From the NCBI RefSeq assembly GCF_007994225.1, contig NZ_VLLL01000005.1, positions 66,359 through 130,358 on the forward strand: a stretch of 64,000 nucleotides of DNA, written 5' to 3'. The stretch is from Stackebrandtia albiflava. GTDB taxonomy: Bacteria > Actinomycetota > Actinomycetes > Mycobacteriales > Micromonosporaceae. This document shows positions 44,194 to 52,827 of this stretch, in pieces; the stretch's first letter is position 1; every line of letters starts with the position of its first letter. The notes below the pieces were generated by a model. It saw nothing but the letters and a program-made list of their open reading frames with translations, was not told the origin of the DNA and ran no database searches. The translations under genes were made by a program, and so were the position numbers.

Positions 44194-47100
44194 ATGACAT
44201 CCAGACACAGGACCGGCGTCCACCGCCACGGGTGGCGGAGCCGATCGCGATGGGCGGCGGTCACCGCCGCCGCCCTCCTGGCGACCGTCGTCCCGGTGGT
44301 GACGCCGCCGGCGGCGGTCGCAGAACCCGTCGCCCCGATCGAATGGCCGCACGGCGACGACGCCGTCACCCTCATCACCGGTGACCGGGTGACGGTCCGG
44401 AACGTCGACGGGACGCCGCAGCGCACCGTGACCCCGGCCGAGGGCCGTGAGCACATCCGGTTCGTGACCCGGCAGATCGGCGGCGACCTGCACGTCATCC
44501 CGGAGGACGCCGGGCGGCTCATCGCCGACGGCGTGCTCGACCGCCGGTTCTTCGACATCACCACCCTCGTCGCCTGGGACTACCAGGACGGCGCCCGCGA
44601 CGACATCCCACTGCTGGTCCGTTCCGCCGAATCCCTCGGACTCGCCTCCACCGGCCGGCTGTCCTCACTCGGCCTGGCCACCGCCCGGCAACCGAAGGAG
44701 TCGGCCGCCGCGGCGTGGCGGGAGTTGGTCGCGGCCGACGGCGTGTCCACACTGGCCGCCGGGGACACCCGGATCTGGCTGGACGGCAGGCGGAGCATCG
44801 CCCTGGACACCAGCGTCGGGCGGATCGGGGCGCCCGAGGCGTGGGAGGCCGGTTACACCGGCGAGGGTGTCACCGTCGCCGTGCTCGACACCGGCGTGGA
44901 CGCGAACCACCCGGACCTGGCGGGGCGGTTGACGGAGGTCCGCAACTTCACCGAGATGCCCGACGCCACCGACCCGGTCGGGCACGGTACCCACGTCGCC
45001 TCCACTATCGCCGGGACCGGCGCCGCCTCCGACGGCCGGTACACCGGTGTCGCGCCGGGCGCGAACCTGCTGGTCGGCAAGGTCTGCGAGTACGACTGGT
45101 GCATGGACTCGGCGATCCTGGCGGGCATGGAGTGGGCCGCGCGGAGTGGCGCGGACGTGGTCAACATGAGCCTCGGTGGCCCGGACGGTCCCGAGGTGGA
45201 TCCGTTGGAGCAGGCGGTAACCGAGCTGACCGCCGAATACGGGACACTGTTCGTCGTCTCCGCCGGGAACGAGGGGACCGACCTGTCCGTCGAGTCGCCC
45301 GGCAGCGCCGCCGTGGCCCTGTCGGTGGGCGCGGTGGACGACGCGGACTCGCTCGCGGACTTCTCGTCACGCGGGCCGCGCGTCGGTGACCACGCCCTCA
45401 AACCCGATCTCACCGCGCCGGGTGTGGGGATCGTGGCCGCGCGGGCGGCGGGAACCGAGATGGGCGAGCCGGTCGGCGACGGTTACGTGGCCGCCTCGGG
45501 TACCTCGATGGCGACGCCGCACGTCGCCGGTGCCGTGGCGCTGCTGGCGCAGCGGCACCCCGACTGGACTCCGGAGCGGTTGAAGGCGCACCTGATGGGT
45601 TCCGCGCGGCCGAACCCGGATCTCGCGCCGTACCAGCAGGGCGCCGGCCGGGTCGATGTGGCCGCCGCGGTCACCGGGCGGGTCCACGCCACTCCGCCGA
45701 GCGTGTCGGCGGGTCTGGCGGCGTGGCCCAGGCAGCCGGGCTCATCGGTCGTGACGCCGGTGACCTACCACAATACGTCCGATGTGGACGTGACATTGGA
45801 CGTGCGGGCGACCGGCGCACCGGCGGGGATGGTCACGCTGTCGGCCGGCTCCGTGACGGTTCCCGCCGGCGGTGACGCGACGGTCGAGGTGACCGTCGAA
45901 CCGACCGCCGGTGACGTCGGGTTCCACGGCGCGGTGATCACCGCGACCGGCGGTGACACCACGGTGGTGACGCCGCTGCACCTGACGAACGAGGGGGAGA
46001 CCTACACGGTCACCTCCCGAGTGGTGGACCGCAACGGCGATCCGGCGGCGGGAGCCGCCGCGATGACGATGAACCCGGCGACCGGTGAATACCACACCTA
46101 CACGGCCGACGCCGACGGTGTGGTGGCCGCCCGGTTGCCGGTCGGCTCCTACCACTTCGACGTCGGGGTGTACACCCCGCTTCCCGACGGCGAGGCGTCC
46201 TTCAGCCTGTTGCTGCGGCCGCTGGTGGAGGTGACCGGGGACGTCGAGTTGACCTTCGACACCCGGGAGGCCGCCGCCGTCACCGCCGAGGTGACCGATG
46301 TGGAGCCGGCGCCGCTGCCGACCCGGTTCGAGTTCTCGTACCAGCGTGAGGGCGACGTCATGCCGATGGGCGCGACGGTGTCGAACGTGCTCGATCGGGT
46401 CTACATCGGCGCGGTGGGTGAGCCGGTTCCCGGCGACGAGTTCTGGAGTCTGTTCTCCGGCCACTTCATCGGCGCCGACGACGCGGGCGAGGTGGACCCG
46501 GCGGGGCCGATGTTCCTGGTGGGGTTGGAGGTGGATGGCGTGCCGGTCGGCTACGACCTGCGGCTCGGCACCGAGGACTTCGCGAAGGTGTCCCACCGGT
46601 ACCGCGCGCAGGGCGCCCACACCCTGGGTATGCAGAGTTGGACGCTCGTCGTACCGCAGCGCTTCGGTTTCGGCTACTTCGCCGACATCACCACACCCGG
46701 TGAACGTGTCGACTACGTGACGCCCACCGACCGCGCGGAGTGGTCGTCGGGCTTCACGCAGTTGGACGAGGTCTCGGGCGAGGCCGTATTCGACGAGGAA
46801 CGCCCCTCGACGGACTACCGTGCCGGTGGTACGTACCGGAGTGAGTGGAACACCGCGGTGTTCGGTCCGGCGGTCGCCTCGGTCTCCCGGGACGGGGACG
46901 CGTTGTCGGTGTACGTGCCGATGTTCGGTGGTCTGTGCACGACCGGAGGCTCCATGGTGGACTCCGGTTTCACCCGGCTGTACCGGGGCGACACCCTGCT
47001 CGGTGAATCCGACCGGCACGGTTCGGGCGACTTCACCGGGCTGTCCGACGGCACCGGATACCGGTTGGTGACCGAGGCGCGTCGCGGTGCGGACGTGTCA

Positions 47101-47466
47101 CCCTTCTCCACGGTGGTGGGAGTGGAGTGGGCGTTCACCGCACGGGACGGCCTCGCGCCGACCCTGCTGTCGGTGGCCTTCGCTCCCCGCGGCCTCGATG
47201 AGGCGAACCACGTCGCCGCCGGGGAACGGGTGTCTGTCCCGGTGGCGGTGACGAACACCACCGGTGACCGCGTCCGCCCGGCCGCGCTGGCCGTCGAGGT
47301 GTCGTTCGACGACGGTGAGACCTGGCGCGAGGTGACCCTCCGGTACGGCGGCGTGTCGTTCCGGACCCCCGAGGGAACCGGGACGGTGTCGTTGCGGGCC
47401 ACCGCATTCGACGCCGACGGCGGCTCGGTCACCCAGACGGTCATCGACGCCTTCGGGTACCGCTGA
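44194..47466 (+). CDS. Secreted subtilisin-family (S8) serine protease, copy 1
   Basis: A 1090-residue exported protease. A Sec signal peptide (about 20-43) is followed by a propeptide-like region (about 50-205). The S8 domain (about 210-470) carries the triad Asp232 (VAVLDTGVD), His264 (GHGTHVAS) and Ser438 (GTSMATPH), with oxyanion Asn359. About 620 residues of beta-rich C-terminal modules follow (carboxypeptidase-regulatory-like and Ig-like), ending in TVSLRATAFDADGG and QTVIDAFGYR. The start at 44194 (AGAGGTG upstream) sits directly before the signal peptide; the frame is open for 209 more codons upstream through the repeat region but has no coding character. It is paralogous to the next gene. 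Confidence 0.92.
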   Translation: MTSRHRTGVHRHGWRSRSRWAAVTAAALLATVVPVVTPPAAVAEPVAPIEWPHGDDAVTLITGDRVTVRNVDGTPQRTVTPAEGREHIRFVTRQIGGDLHVIPEDAGRLIADGVLDRRFFDITTLVAWDYQDGARDDIPLLVRSAESLGLASTGRLSSLGLATARQPKESAAAAWRELVAADGVSTLAAGDTRIWLDGRRSIALDTSVGRIGAPEAWEAGYTGEGVTVAVLDTGVDANHPDLAGRLTEVRNFTEMPDATDPVGHGTHVASTIAGTGAASDGRYTGVAPGANLLVGKVCEYDWCMDSAILAGMEWAARSGADVVNMSLGGPDGPEVDPLEQAVTELTAEYGTLFVVSAGNEGTDLSVESPGSAAVALSVGAVDDADSLADFSSRGPRVGDHALKPDLTAPGVGIVAARAAGTEMGEPVGDGYVAASGTSMATPHVAGAVALLAQRHPDWTPERLKAHLMGSARPNPDLAPYQQGAGRVDVAAAVTGRVHATPPSVSAGLAAWPRQPGSSVVTPVTYHNTSDVDVTLDVRATGAPAGMVTLSAGSVTVPAGGDATVEVTVEPTAGDVGFHGAVITATGGDTTVVTPLHLTNEGETYTVTSRVVDRNGDPAAGAAAMTMNPATGEYHTYTADADGVVAARLPVGSYHFDVGVYTPLPDGEASFSLLLRPLVEVTGDVELTFDTREAAAVTAEVTDVEPAPLPTRFEFSYQREGDVMPMGATVSNVLDRVYIGAVGEPVPGDEFWSLFSGHFIGADDAGEVDPAGPMFLVGLEVDGVPVGYDLRLGTEDFAKVSHRYRAQGAHTLGMQSWTLVVPQRFGFGYFADITTPGERVDYVTPTDRAEWSSGFTQLDEVSGEAVFDEERPSTDYRAGGTYRSEWNTAVFGPAVASVSRDGDALSVYVPMFGGLCTTGGSMVDSGFTRLYRGDTLLGESDRHGSGDFTGLSDGTGYRLVTEARRGADVSPFSTVVGVEWAFTARDGLAPTLLSVAFAPRGLDEANHVAAGERVSVPVAVTNTTGDRVRPAALAVEVSFDDGETWREVTLRYGGVSFRTPEGTGTVSLRATAFDADGGSVTQTVIDAFGYR

Positions 47467-47492
47467 CGAGGTCCTCGCGACTCCGACGACCC

Positions 47493-47531
47493 GGCCGGTG
47501 GGCACGGCGGAACGGGCCGTGCCCACCGGCC
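47493..47531 (+). terminator. Terminator between the paired subtilase genes
   Basis: GGCCGGTGGGCACGGC (47493-47508) and its perfect inverse (47516-47531) form a 16-bp stem with a seven-base loop, 26 bases after the first subtilase stop. Confidence 0.92.
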
Positions 47532-47661
47532 TGTCCGATCCGGTCAGCGTGACAGGACACTCAACGCGCCACGGATCGATGTCTATACGGGTGGTGCCCG
47601 CCCGGGCGCCACCCGACCGCCGAAGCGGGACGTCCCACGGCGTTCCGGCACAGGAGGAGAG

Positions 47662-50600
47662 ATGACATCGAGACGTGGAACCGGAGGGCTCGTCCGCCGA
47701 GTCCTCCGGAACCCGACCGGACCGGCCGCCGTGGCGGTGGCCGGACTGGTGACCGGACTGCTCACGGCAGCCGTGGCGTCCCCCGCGCACGCCGACCCCG
47801 GCGCGTCCGGCCACGACCACGGCGACGCCGTGACGATCACGCTCATCACCGGCGACAGGGTGACGGTCCGCGCCGACGCCGACGACGCCACACCTCACAT
47901 CCGGCCGGGTGAGGGCCGCGAACACATCATGTTCAGCGTCGGCCGCAAGGGTGACGGCTTCTACATCGTGCCCTCGGACGCGGCACCGCTGATCGCCGAC
48001 GGCATCCTCGACCGGCGGTTGTTCGATGTCACCGCACTGACCGGGTTCGGCTACCACGACGCCGCGCGGGACGACATCCCGCTGATCCTGGGCACAGTGG
48101 ACACGAACGTGACGGCGACCGCCGGAACCCACGTCCGGCAACGGCTCGACGCCCTGGACATGATCGCCACCGAGCAACCCAAGGACTCGGCCGCCGACTT
48201 CTGGGAGACCGTCACCGGTGACCGCCCCGGGACCCTCGCGACCGGCGTCACCGAGATCCGGCTCGACGGGAAACGGCGGCTGCTGACCGACACCAGCGTC
48301 GACCAGATCGGGGCACCCGAGGCGTGGGCCGCCGGATACACCGGTGAGGGCGTCACCGTCGGTGTCCTCGACAGCGGCGTCGACACCTCACACCCCGACC
48401 TGGTGGACCGGATCGCCGAGGCCCGCGACTTCACCGGCGGCGACGACCCGGTGGACCGCCACGGGCACGGTACGCACGTGGCCTCGATCATCGCCGGGAC
48501 CGGCGCCGCGTCCGACGGCCGGTACACCGGTGTCGCGCCCGGCGCGGAACTGTTGACCGGCAAGGTCTGCGACGCCGACGGCTACTGCCGCGACTCCGAC
48601 ATCATCGCCGGAATGGAGTGGGCCGCACAGCAGGGCGCCGCCGCCGTCAACCTCAGCCTCGGCTGGGACGATTTCCCCGAGATCGACCCGGTCGAACAGG
48701 CCGTCGCCGACCTCACCGCCCGATACGGGACCCTGTTCGTCATCGCGGCGGGCAACTCCGGAGCCGACCGGTCGGTGACCTCGCCGGGCAGCGCCACGGC
48801 GGCGTTGACGGTGGGCGCGGTGGACGCCGAGGAGGCGTTGGCGGAGTTCTCGTCGCGCGGTCCGCGCGTCGGCGACCACGCCGCGAAACCGGACGTCACG
48901 GCACCCGGAGTGGACATCACCGCGGCGCGTGCCGCCGGTACGGCCATGGGCACCCCGGTCGACGACCACTACACGACGGACTCCGGTACCTCCATGGCGA
49001 CGCCGCACGTCGCCGGAGCCGTGGCGTTGCTGGCCCAACAACACCCCGAATGGACACCCGCGCAACTCAAGGGTGTCCTGATGGGCACGGCGAGCCCGAA
49101 CCCCGAACTCGGGGCCCACGAGCAGGGCGCGGGGCGCGTCGACTCCGCCGCCGCCCTCTCCGGACGACTCCACGCAGACCCGGCGGGCGTCTCCGCCGGA
49201 ATGGTGCAGTGGCCGCACGAGACCGGCGAGACGATCCCGGTACCGGTCACGTACCACAACCCGACCGGCGACGAGGTCACATTGGACCTGGCGTTGCCCG
49301 GCGGTGGCGGCCTGTTCGGCCTGGCCGCCGACTCGGTCACCGTCCCCGCCGGCGGGAAGGCGACCGTCGAGGTGCGCGTCACTCCCGCCGCGACCGACGC
49401 GACCGGGTTCCTCTCCACGCGCCTCGTCGCCACCGCCGAGGGCGTCACGATCACCACTCCCGTCCACCTCACCAAGGAGGTCGAGAGTTACGACCTCACC
49501 GTGCGGTTCCGGGACGGCCACGGTGAACCGGCCGAAGCCGACGTGATGCTGCTTCCGCTGGACGGCGACGCGCGGTCCGTGGGCGACTACGTGTCCGGTG
49601 AGTGGAGCCTGCGGTTGACCGCCGGCGACTACCACCTCACCGGGGTCGTGCTCACGCCGCGGTCGGACGGTGCGGACCCGGCCCTGTCGATGCACTCCGA
49701 TCCGCGGTTGGAACTGACCGAGGACACCACGATCGTGATGGACGCGGCGCGCGCGGCACCGGTGTCGATGACGGCGCCGCGGAACGGTCTCACCCCGCAA
49801 CTGACGAGCGTCATGACCGGGCGGCCCGGAGCGCGGTTCAGCACCCACGGCATGTGGGGTTCGGTCTTCGACGGGATGGCCACCGAGAATCTCGGCGACG
49901 GTACCGACCCCGGCGTGCTGACGACGGTCGCGGCGGGTTGGACCGGAGCCGCCGCCACCGACGCGACCTGGCAGGCGGTCGTCCCGGTGACCGGGCTCCC
50001 GACGGGGTACCGGCGCGATCTCCTCGACGCGGACTTCGCGAAGATCCGCAGCACGTACCGGGCGCAGGGCGTCGACGCCGAGGGGTACAAGTCCTGGATC
50101 GCGCAGACGGACCTGGGGTCGGACATCGTGTTCCACGTGCCGGTCGGCATGCCGTCGACCCGCAACGAGTTCGTGTTCGTCGCCGAGGAGGTGGAGTGGG
50201 GTGTCGAGTTCGGCCAGTTCTCCACCGGCACCGAGGAGGAGATCGAGTACAACGAGTTCGACTGGCACGCCGGTGACTACCGGCCCGGCGAGACGTACCG
50301 GGAGTCGTGGAACACCGCGATGTTCGGGCCGTCCACGCATCCCGACGCCACCCACACCGAGCGCGTCGGCGACGAGCTGATCGTCTTCACGTCGATGCTC
50401 AGTGGACACACCGCCCGGGACGGCAGCGACGCGATGCACACGAGCGGTTGGACGAGGCTGTTCCGGGACGACGCCCTGGTGTTCGAGGGCGACTACGCCG
50501 GTCACGTGCGTCTCGCCGGACTGCCCGCCGAGACGGCCGACTACCGCATGGTGACGAAGCTGTCCCGCGACGGCGGCGTGTCGCCCTTCTCCACGTCGAT

Positions 50601-50946
50601 CCTGGCGGAGTGGGCCTTCACGTCGGCGGCGGACGCGGTCTCACCGCTGTTGTCGGTCCGGTTCGCGCCCAGGGGACTGGACATGTACAACCACGTGCCC
50701 GCGAACGACCGGGTGCGGGTGCCGCTGTCGGTGGTGGACTCCACCGGCGCGATCCGGGACGACGCCGTCGTCTCGGTGGAGGTCTCGTTCGACGGCGGCG
50801 CCACCTGGGAGACCGGGACGGTGCGTGACGGCCGTCTGATCCTGGACACGCCGGAGGGAACCGGGACGGTGTCGCTGCGCGCCACCGCCTCGACCGGCGA
50901 CGGCTCGGTCACCCAGACGGTCATCGACGCCTTCGGTTACCGCTGA
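47662..50946 (+). CDS. Secreted subtilisin-family (S8) serine protease, copy 2
   Basis: A 1094-residue paralogue of the preceding gene with the same architecture: signal peptide (about 20-44, AHA/D), propeptide-like region, S8 domain with Asp237 (VGVLDSGVD), His269 (HGHGTHVAS) and Ser444 (GTSMATPH), and long C-terminal beta modules ending TVSLRATASTGDGS and QTVIDAFGYR. The two copies share long stretches such as YTGEGVTV and GRYTGVAPGA but differ throughout, so the duplication is old. AGGAGGAGAG precedes ATG 47662. The terminator between them allows separate regulation. Confidence 0.92.
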   Translation: MTSRRGTGGLVRRVLRNPTGPAAVAVAGLVTGLLTAAVASPAHADPGASGHDHGDAVTITLITGDRVTVRADADDATPHIRPGEGREHIMFSVGRKGDGFYIVPSDAAPLIADGILDRRLFDVTALTGFGYHDAARDDIPLILGTVDTNVTATAGTHVRQRLDALDMIATEQPKDSAADFWETVTGDRPGTLATGVTEIRLDGKRRLLTDTSVDQIGAPEAWAAGYTGEGVTVGVLDSGVDTSHPDLVDRIAEARDFTGGDDPVDRHGHGTHVASIIAGTGAASDGRYTGVAPGAELLTGKVCDADGYCRDSDIIAGMEWAAQQGAAAVNLSLGWDDFPEIDPVEQAVADLTARYGTLFVIAAGNSGADRSVTSPGSATAALTVGAVDAEEALAEFSSRGPRVGDHAAKPDVTAPGVDITAARAAGTAMGTPVDDHYTTDSGTSMATPHVAGAVALLAQQHPEWTPAQLKGVLMGTASPNPELGAHEQGAGRVDSAAALSGRLHADPAGVSAGMVQWPHETGETIPVPVTYHNPTGDEVTLDLALPGGGGLFGLAADSVTVPAGGKATVEVRVTPAATDATGFLSTRLVATAEGVTITTPVHLTKEVESYDLTVRFRDGHGEPAEADVMLLPLDGDARSVGDYVSGEWSLRLTAGDYHLTGVVLTPRSDGADPALSMHSDPRLELTEDTTIVMDAARAAPVSMTAPRNGLTPQLTSVMTGRPGARFSTHGMWGSVFDGMATENLGDGTDPGVLTTVAAGWTGAAATDATWQAVVPVTGLPTGYRRDLLDADFAKIRSTYRAQGVDAEGYKSWIAQTDLGSDIVFHVPVGMPSTRNEFVFVAEEVEWGVEFGQFSTGTEEEIEYNEFDWHAGDYRPGETYRESWNTAMFGPSTHPDATHTERVGDELIVFTSMLSGHTARDGSDAMHTSGWTRLFRDDALVFEGDYAGHVRLAGLPAETADYRMVTKLSRDGGVSPFSTSILAEWAFTSAADAVSPLLSVRFAPRGLDMYNHVPANDRVRVPLSVVDSTGAIRDDAVVSVEVSFDGGATWETGTVRDGRLILDTPEGTGTVSLRATASTGDGSVTQTVIDAFGYR

Positions 50947-50954
50947 GACCCCGG

Positions 50955-51032
50955 CTTGGTTGGTCATACGACGGTGAGACGGCCGGTTTCCGGGCCGTCA
51001 TCCCACGATGTGGGGTCGTATGGCCAACCAAG
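50955..51032. repeat. 78-bp inverted-repeat element, second copy of the 19-bp motif
   Basis: CTTGGTTGGTCATACGACG (50955-50973) is identical to the motif near marR at 15970; the right arm GTCGTATGGCCAACCAAG (51015-51032) has one mismatch. The interior is 41 bases and contains two further hairpins, GACGGCC/GGCCGTC and CCCAC/GTGGG. It starts nine bases after the subtilase stop and lies between convergent genes, so it may act as a terminator here. Confidence 0.88.
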
Positions 51033-51044
51033 CCGTTGTGAGGG

Positions 51045-51434
51045 TCAGGTCAGGTGGGGTTGGAGTTCGCCGGCCTGTAGTCGCCGGCCGAGGTCGTCGC
51101 GTAGCCACCGCGCGTGCGCGGCGGACTCGGCGGGGAAGAACCACTCCCGGTGCCGTTGCCGGTAGTCGGAGTCGAGGTTGTAGACGACGACCCGCCGGTT
51201 CCGCCATCCCAGCAGTTCGAACAGTCCCGTCAACGGCATGGTGAGCAACGCCAGCAGCCAGCAGATCGCCAGCCAGACGGCGATCGGCAGTGCCAGGCCC
51301 ACCGCGATGAGCCCCAGTTCGGGAGCGTCGCCCAGGTGCAGCAGCACCTTCAACAGGGTCGGGGTCCGGGGCCGCCACAGCGTGCGACGGCGACCGACCC
51401 GCCACCTGTCGCGGTTGCGCGCGGTCACCTTCAC
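51045..51434 (-). CDS. Small membrane protein of unknown function
   Basis: A 129-residue protein with a basic N-terminus (KVTARNRDRWRVGRRR), two hydrophobic helices (about 40-75, LGLIAVGLALPIAVWLAICWLLALL) and a polar C-terminal half rich in Arg and Tyr (VVVYNLDSDYRQRHREWFF, AHARWLRDDL). I do not recognise it. The start is uncertain: GTG 51434 is chosen as the first start of the hydrophilic leader, but no strong ribosome site is visible. The frame continues upstream antisense to kptA. Confidence 0.55.
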   Translation of the reverse strand: MKVTARNRDRWRVGRRRTLWRPRTPTLLKVLLHLGDAPELGLIAVGLALPIAVWLAICWLLALLTMPLTGLFELLGWRNRRVVVYNLDSDYRQRHREWFFPAESAAHARWLRDDLGRRLQAGELQPHLT

Positions 51435-51517
51435 GGCCGGCCGGCCGTGGGGTTGTCGAGGGAGGGGTTCACCTGCATGTCGACCATGATGCCTCGCCGT
51501 CGCACGACCCCGCCGGG

Positions 51518-52051
51518 TCAGGGTTCGCGCAGGTAACCGGGCGGGACGGCGGCGGTGAGCCACACGCCGTTGTCGGTGTGGTGGAACACCGCGCCGGTGG
51601 CGGCGAGCCGCGCGGCCAGGACGGTGAGCACCACCGGCCGCCCCCGCCGGCCGCCGACCGTGCGGGCGGTCGCCCGGTCCGGTGACAGGTGGACGTGATG
51701 CCGGTTCCCCGGCAGGAGGCCCTGTTCCCGGATCGAGGGCAGGAACCGCCCGACGGTGCCGTGGAACAGCAGTTCGGGTGGTGACGCCGGTGCCAGGCCG
51801 AGGTCCACGGGCACGCTGTGTCCCTGCCGGGCGCGGATTCGGTCGCCGTCGAGGGCGAATCGCCGCTTGTCGTTGTCGCGGACCAGCCGTTCCAGTTCCG
51901 CCCGGCCGATCGGGCGGCCCTCGGCGGCGAGTCCGGCCAGGACGGCGTCCACGTCGGCCCAACCCGCCTCGTCGAGCTTCACGCCGGCGGACGCCGGATC
52001 GTGCCGCAGGATGTGGGCGAGTCGTCGGCTGACGGATTCGGAGCTTCGCAT
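51518..52051 (-). CDS. kptA: RNA 2'-phosphotransferase (Tpt1/KptA)
   Basis: A 177-residue protein. In yeast Tpt1 transfers the splice-junction 2'-phosphate of tRNA to NAD+; the bacterial role is unsettled because bacteria lack that splicing pathway. The family blocks are clear: SRRLAHILRHDP (3-14), LVRDNDKRRFAL (about 56-67), LLFHGT, HHVHLSPD and GRPVVLTV, including the Arg-His-Arg-Arg set used for RNA phosphate and NAD+. It has the usual length. ATG 52051 lacks a clear ribosome site. It lies between a small membrane protein and a MarR gene, all on the minus strand, without obvious functional links. Confidence 0.92.
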   Translation of the reverse strand: MRSSESVSRRLAHILRHDPASAGVKLDEAGWADVDAVLAGLAAEGRPIGRAELERLVRDNDKRRFALDGDRIRARQGHSVPVDLGLAPASPPELLFHGTVGRFLPSIREQGLLPGNRHHVHLSPDRATARTVGGRRGRPVVLTVLAARLAATGAVFHHTDNGVWLTAAVPPGYLREP

Positions 52052-52094
52052 CGTGGGGTCCAGTATGGGCGGCGCGGTGGTGACGCGCCACCGG

Positions 52095-52598
52095 TTATCC
52101 TGCGGGCGGCCCGTTCCGGCTCTCGGCCGAGATGCCGCCCCGGACCGTGACGGTGGCCTCGATGGTGGCGGTCAGGAACTCGGTGATGACCGCGCGTTGT
52201 TCCGGGCTGAACCGGCTCCACACCCGGGCGTACTCCGCGGCGAGCGGCGCGAAGAAGTGCCTGCCGAGTTCCCGTGCCCGGTCGGGCATCGCCAGTTCGA
52301 TCCGGCGCCGGTCGGTGGTGCTGCGGCCCCGGTTGACGTGCCCGATGGCCTCCAGGCGGTCGAGGAGCGCGGTGGTCGCCGAGGCGCTCAGGTGCAGGGA
52401 GCGGGCGAGCTGGGACGGGGAGATCGGCTGCCCCCTGCGTTCGGCGTCCATGATGACCACGAGCGCGTTGAGGTCGGTGCGGTGCATGTCGTGGGCCTCA
52501 CCGAGCATCTCGGCGAAGCGGTCGGATTCCACGGTCAGTTGACGCACCAGGCGGATCAGTCGGCCGTCCGGTGACTCCGTCGGGGTCGGCTCGTCCAC
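52095..52598 (-). CDS. MarR-family regulator of the MMPL exporter
   Basis: A 167-residue winged-helix regulator. The recognition region is ISPSQLARSLHLSASATTALLDRL and the wing RGRSTTDRRRIELAM. It diverges from the MMPL exporter at 52828, with a large palindrome between them, so it most likely represses that gene and itself. GTG 52598 has AAGGAGGG six bases upstream; the longer start at GTG 52628 would place the ribosome site inside the gene. Confidence 0.9.
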   Translation of the reverse strand: MDEPTPTESPDGRLIRLVRQLTVESDRFAEMLGEAHDMHRTDLNALVVIMDAERRGQPISPSQLARSLHLSASATTALLDRLEAIGHVNRGRSTTDRRRIELAMPDRARELGRHFFAPLAAEYARVWSRFSPEQRAVITEFLTATIEATVTVRGGISAESRNGPPAG

Positions 52599-52718
52599 GC
52601 CAACCCTCCTTTCGATGTGAGTCCTCACGACCGACCCGCTACCCGGATTCGGCTCGTTGTCGCATGCGGCATTGAAGCAATATCAGCCATACGCCGCCCG
52701 ATACCACCCCGGCGGTCG

Positions 52719-52741
52719 TATATTTCGAGCATCGAACTATA
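52719..52741. promoter_or_regulatory. MarR operator palindrome
   Basis: TATATTTCGA (52719-52728), spacer GCA and TCGAACTATA (52732-52741) match in 9 of 10 positions per arm. It is one of the most AT-rich spots in the window and lies between the divergent marR and MMPL genes, about 90 bases before the MMPL start. Confidence 0.8.
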
Positions 52742-52827
52742 TTGGCGCGGCGAAACGGATTCCGGGGGCGCCGGACCGGGCAACACCTTCCCGGGTGACC
52801 ACGGCCTCGGGGGACAGGAGGAGCGGC

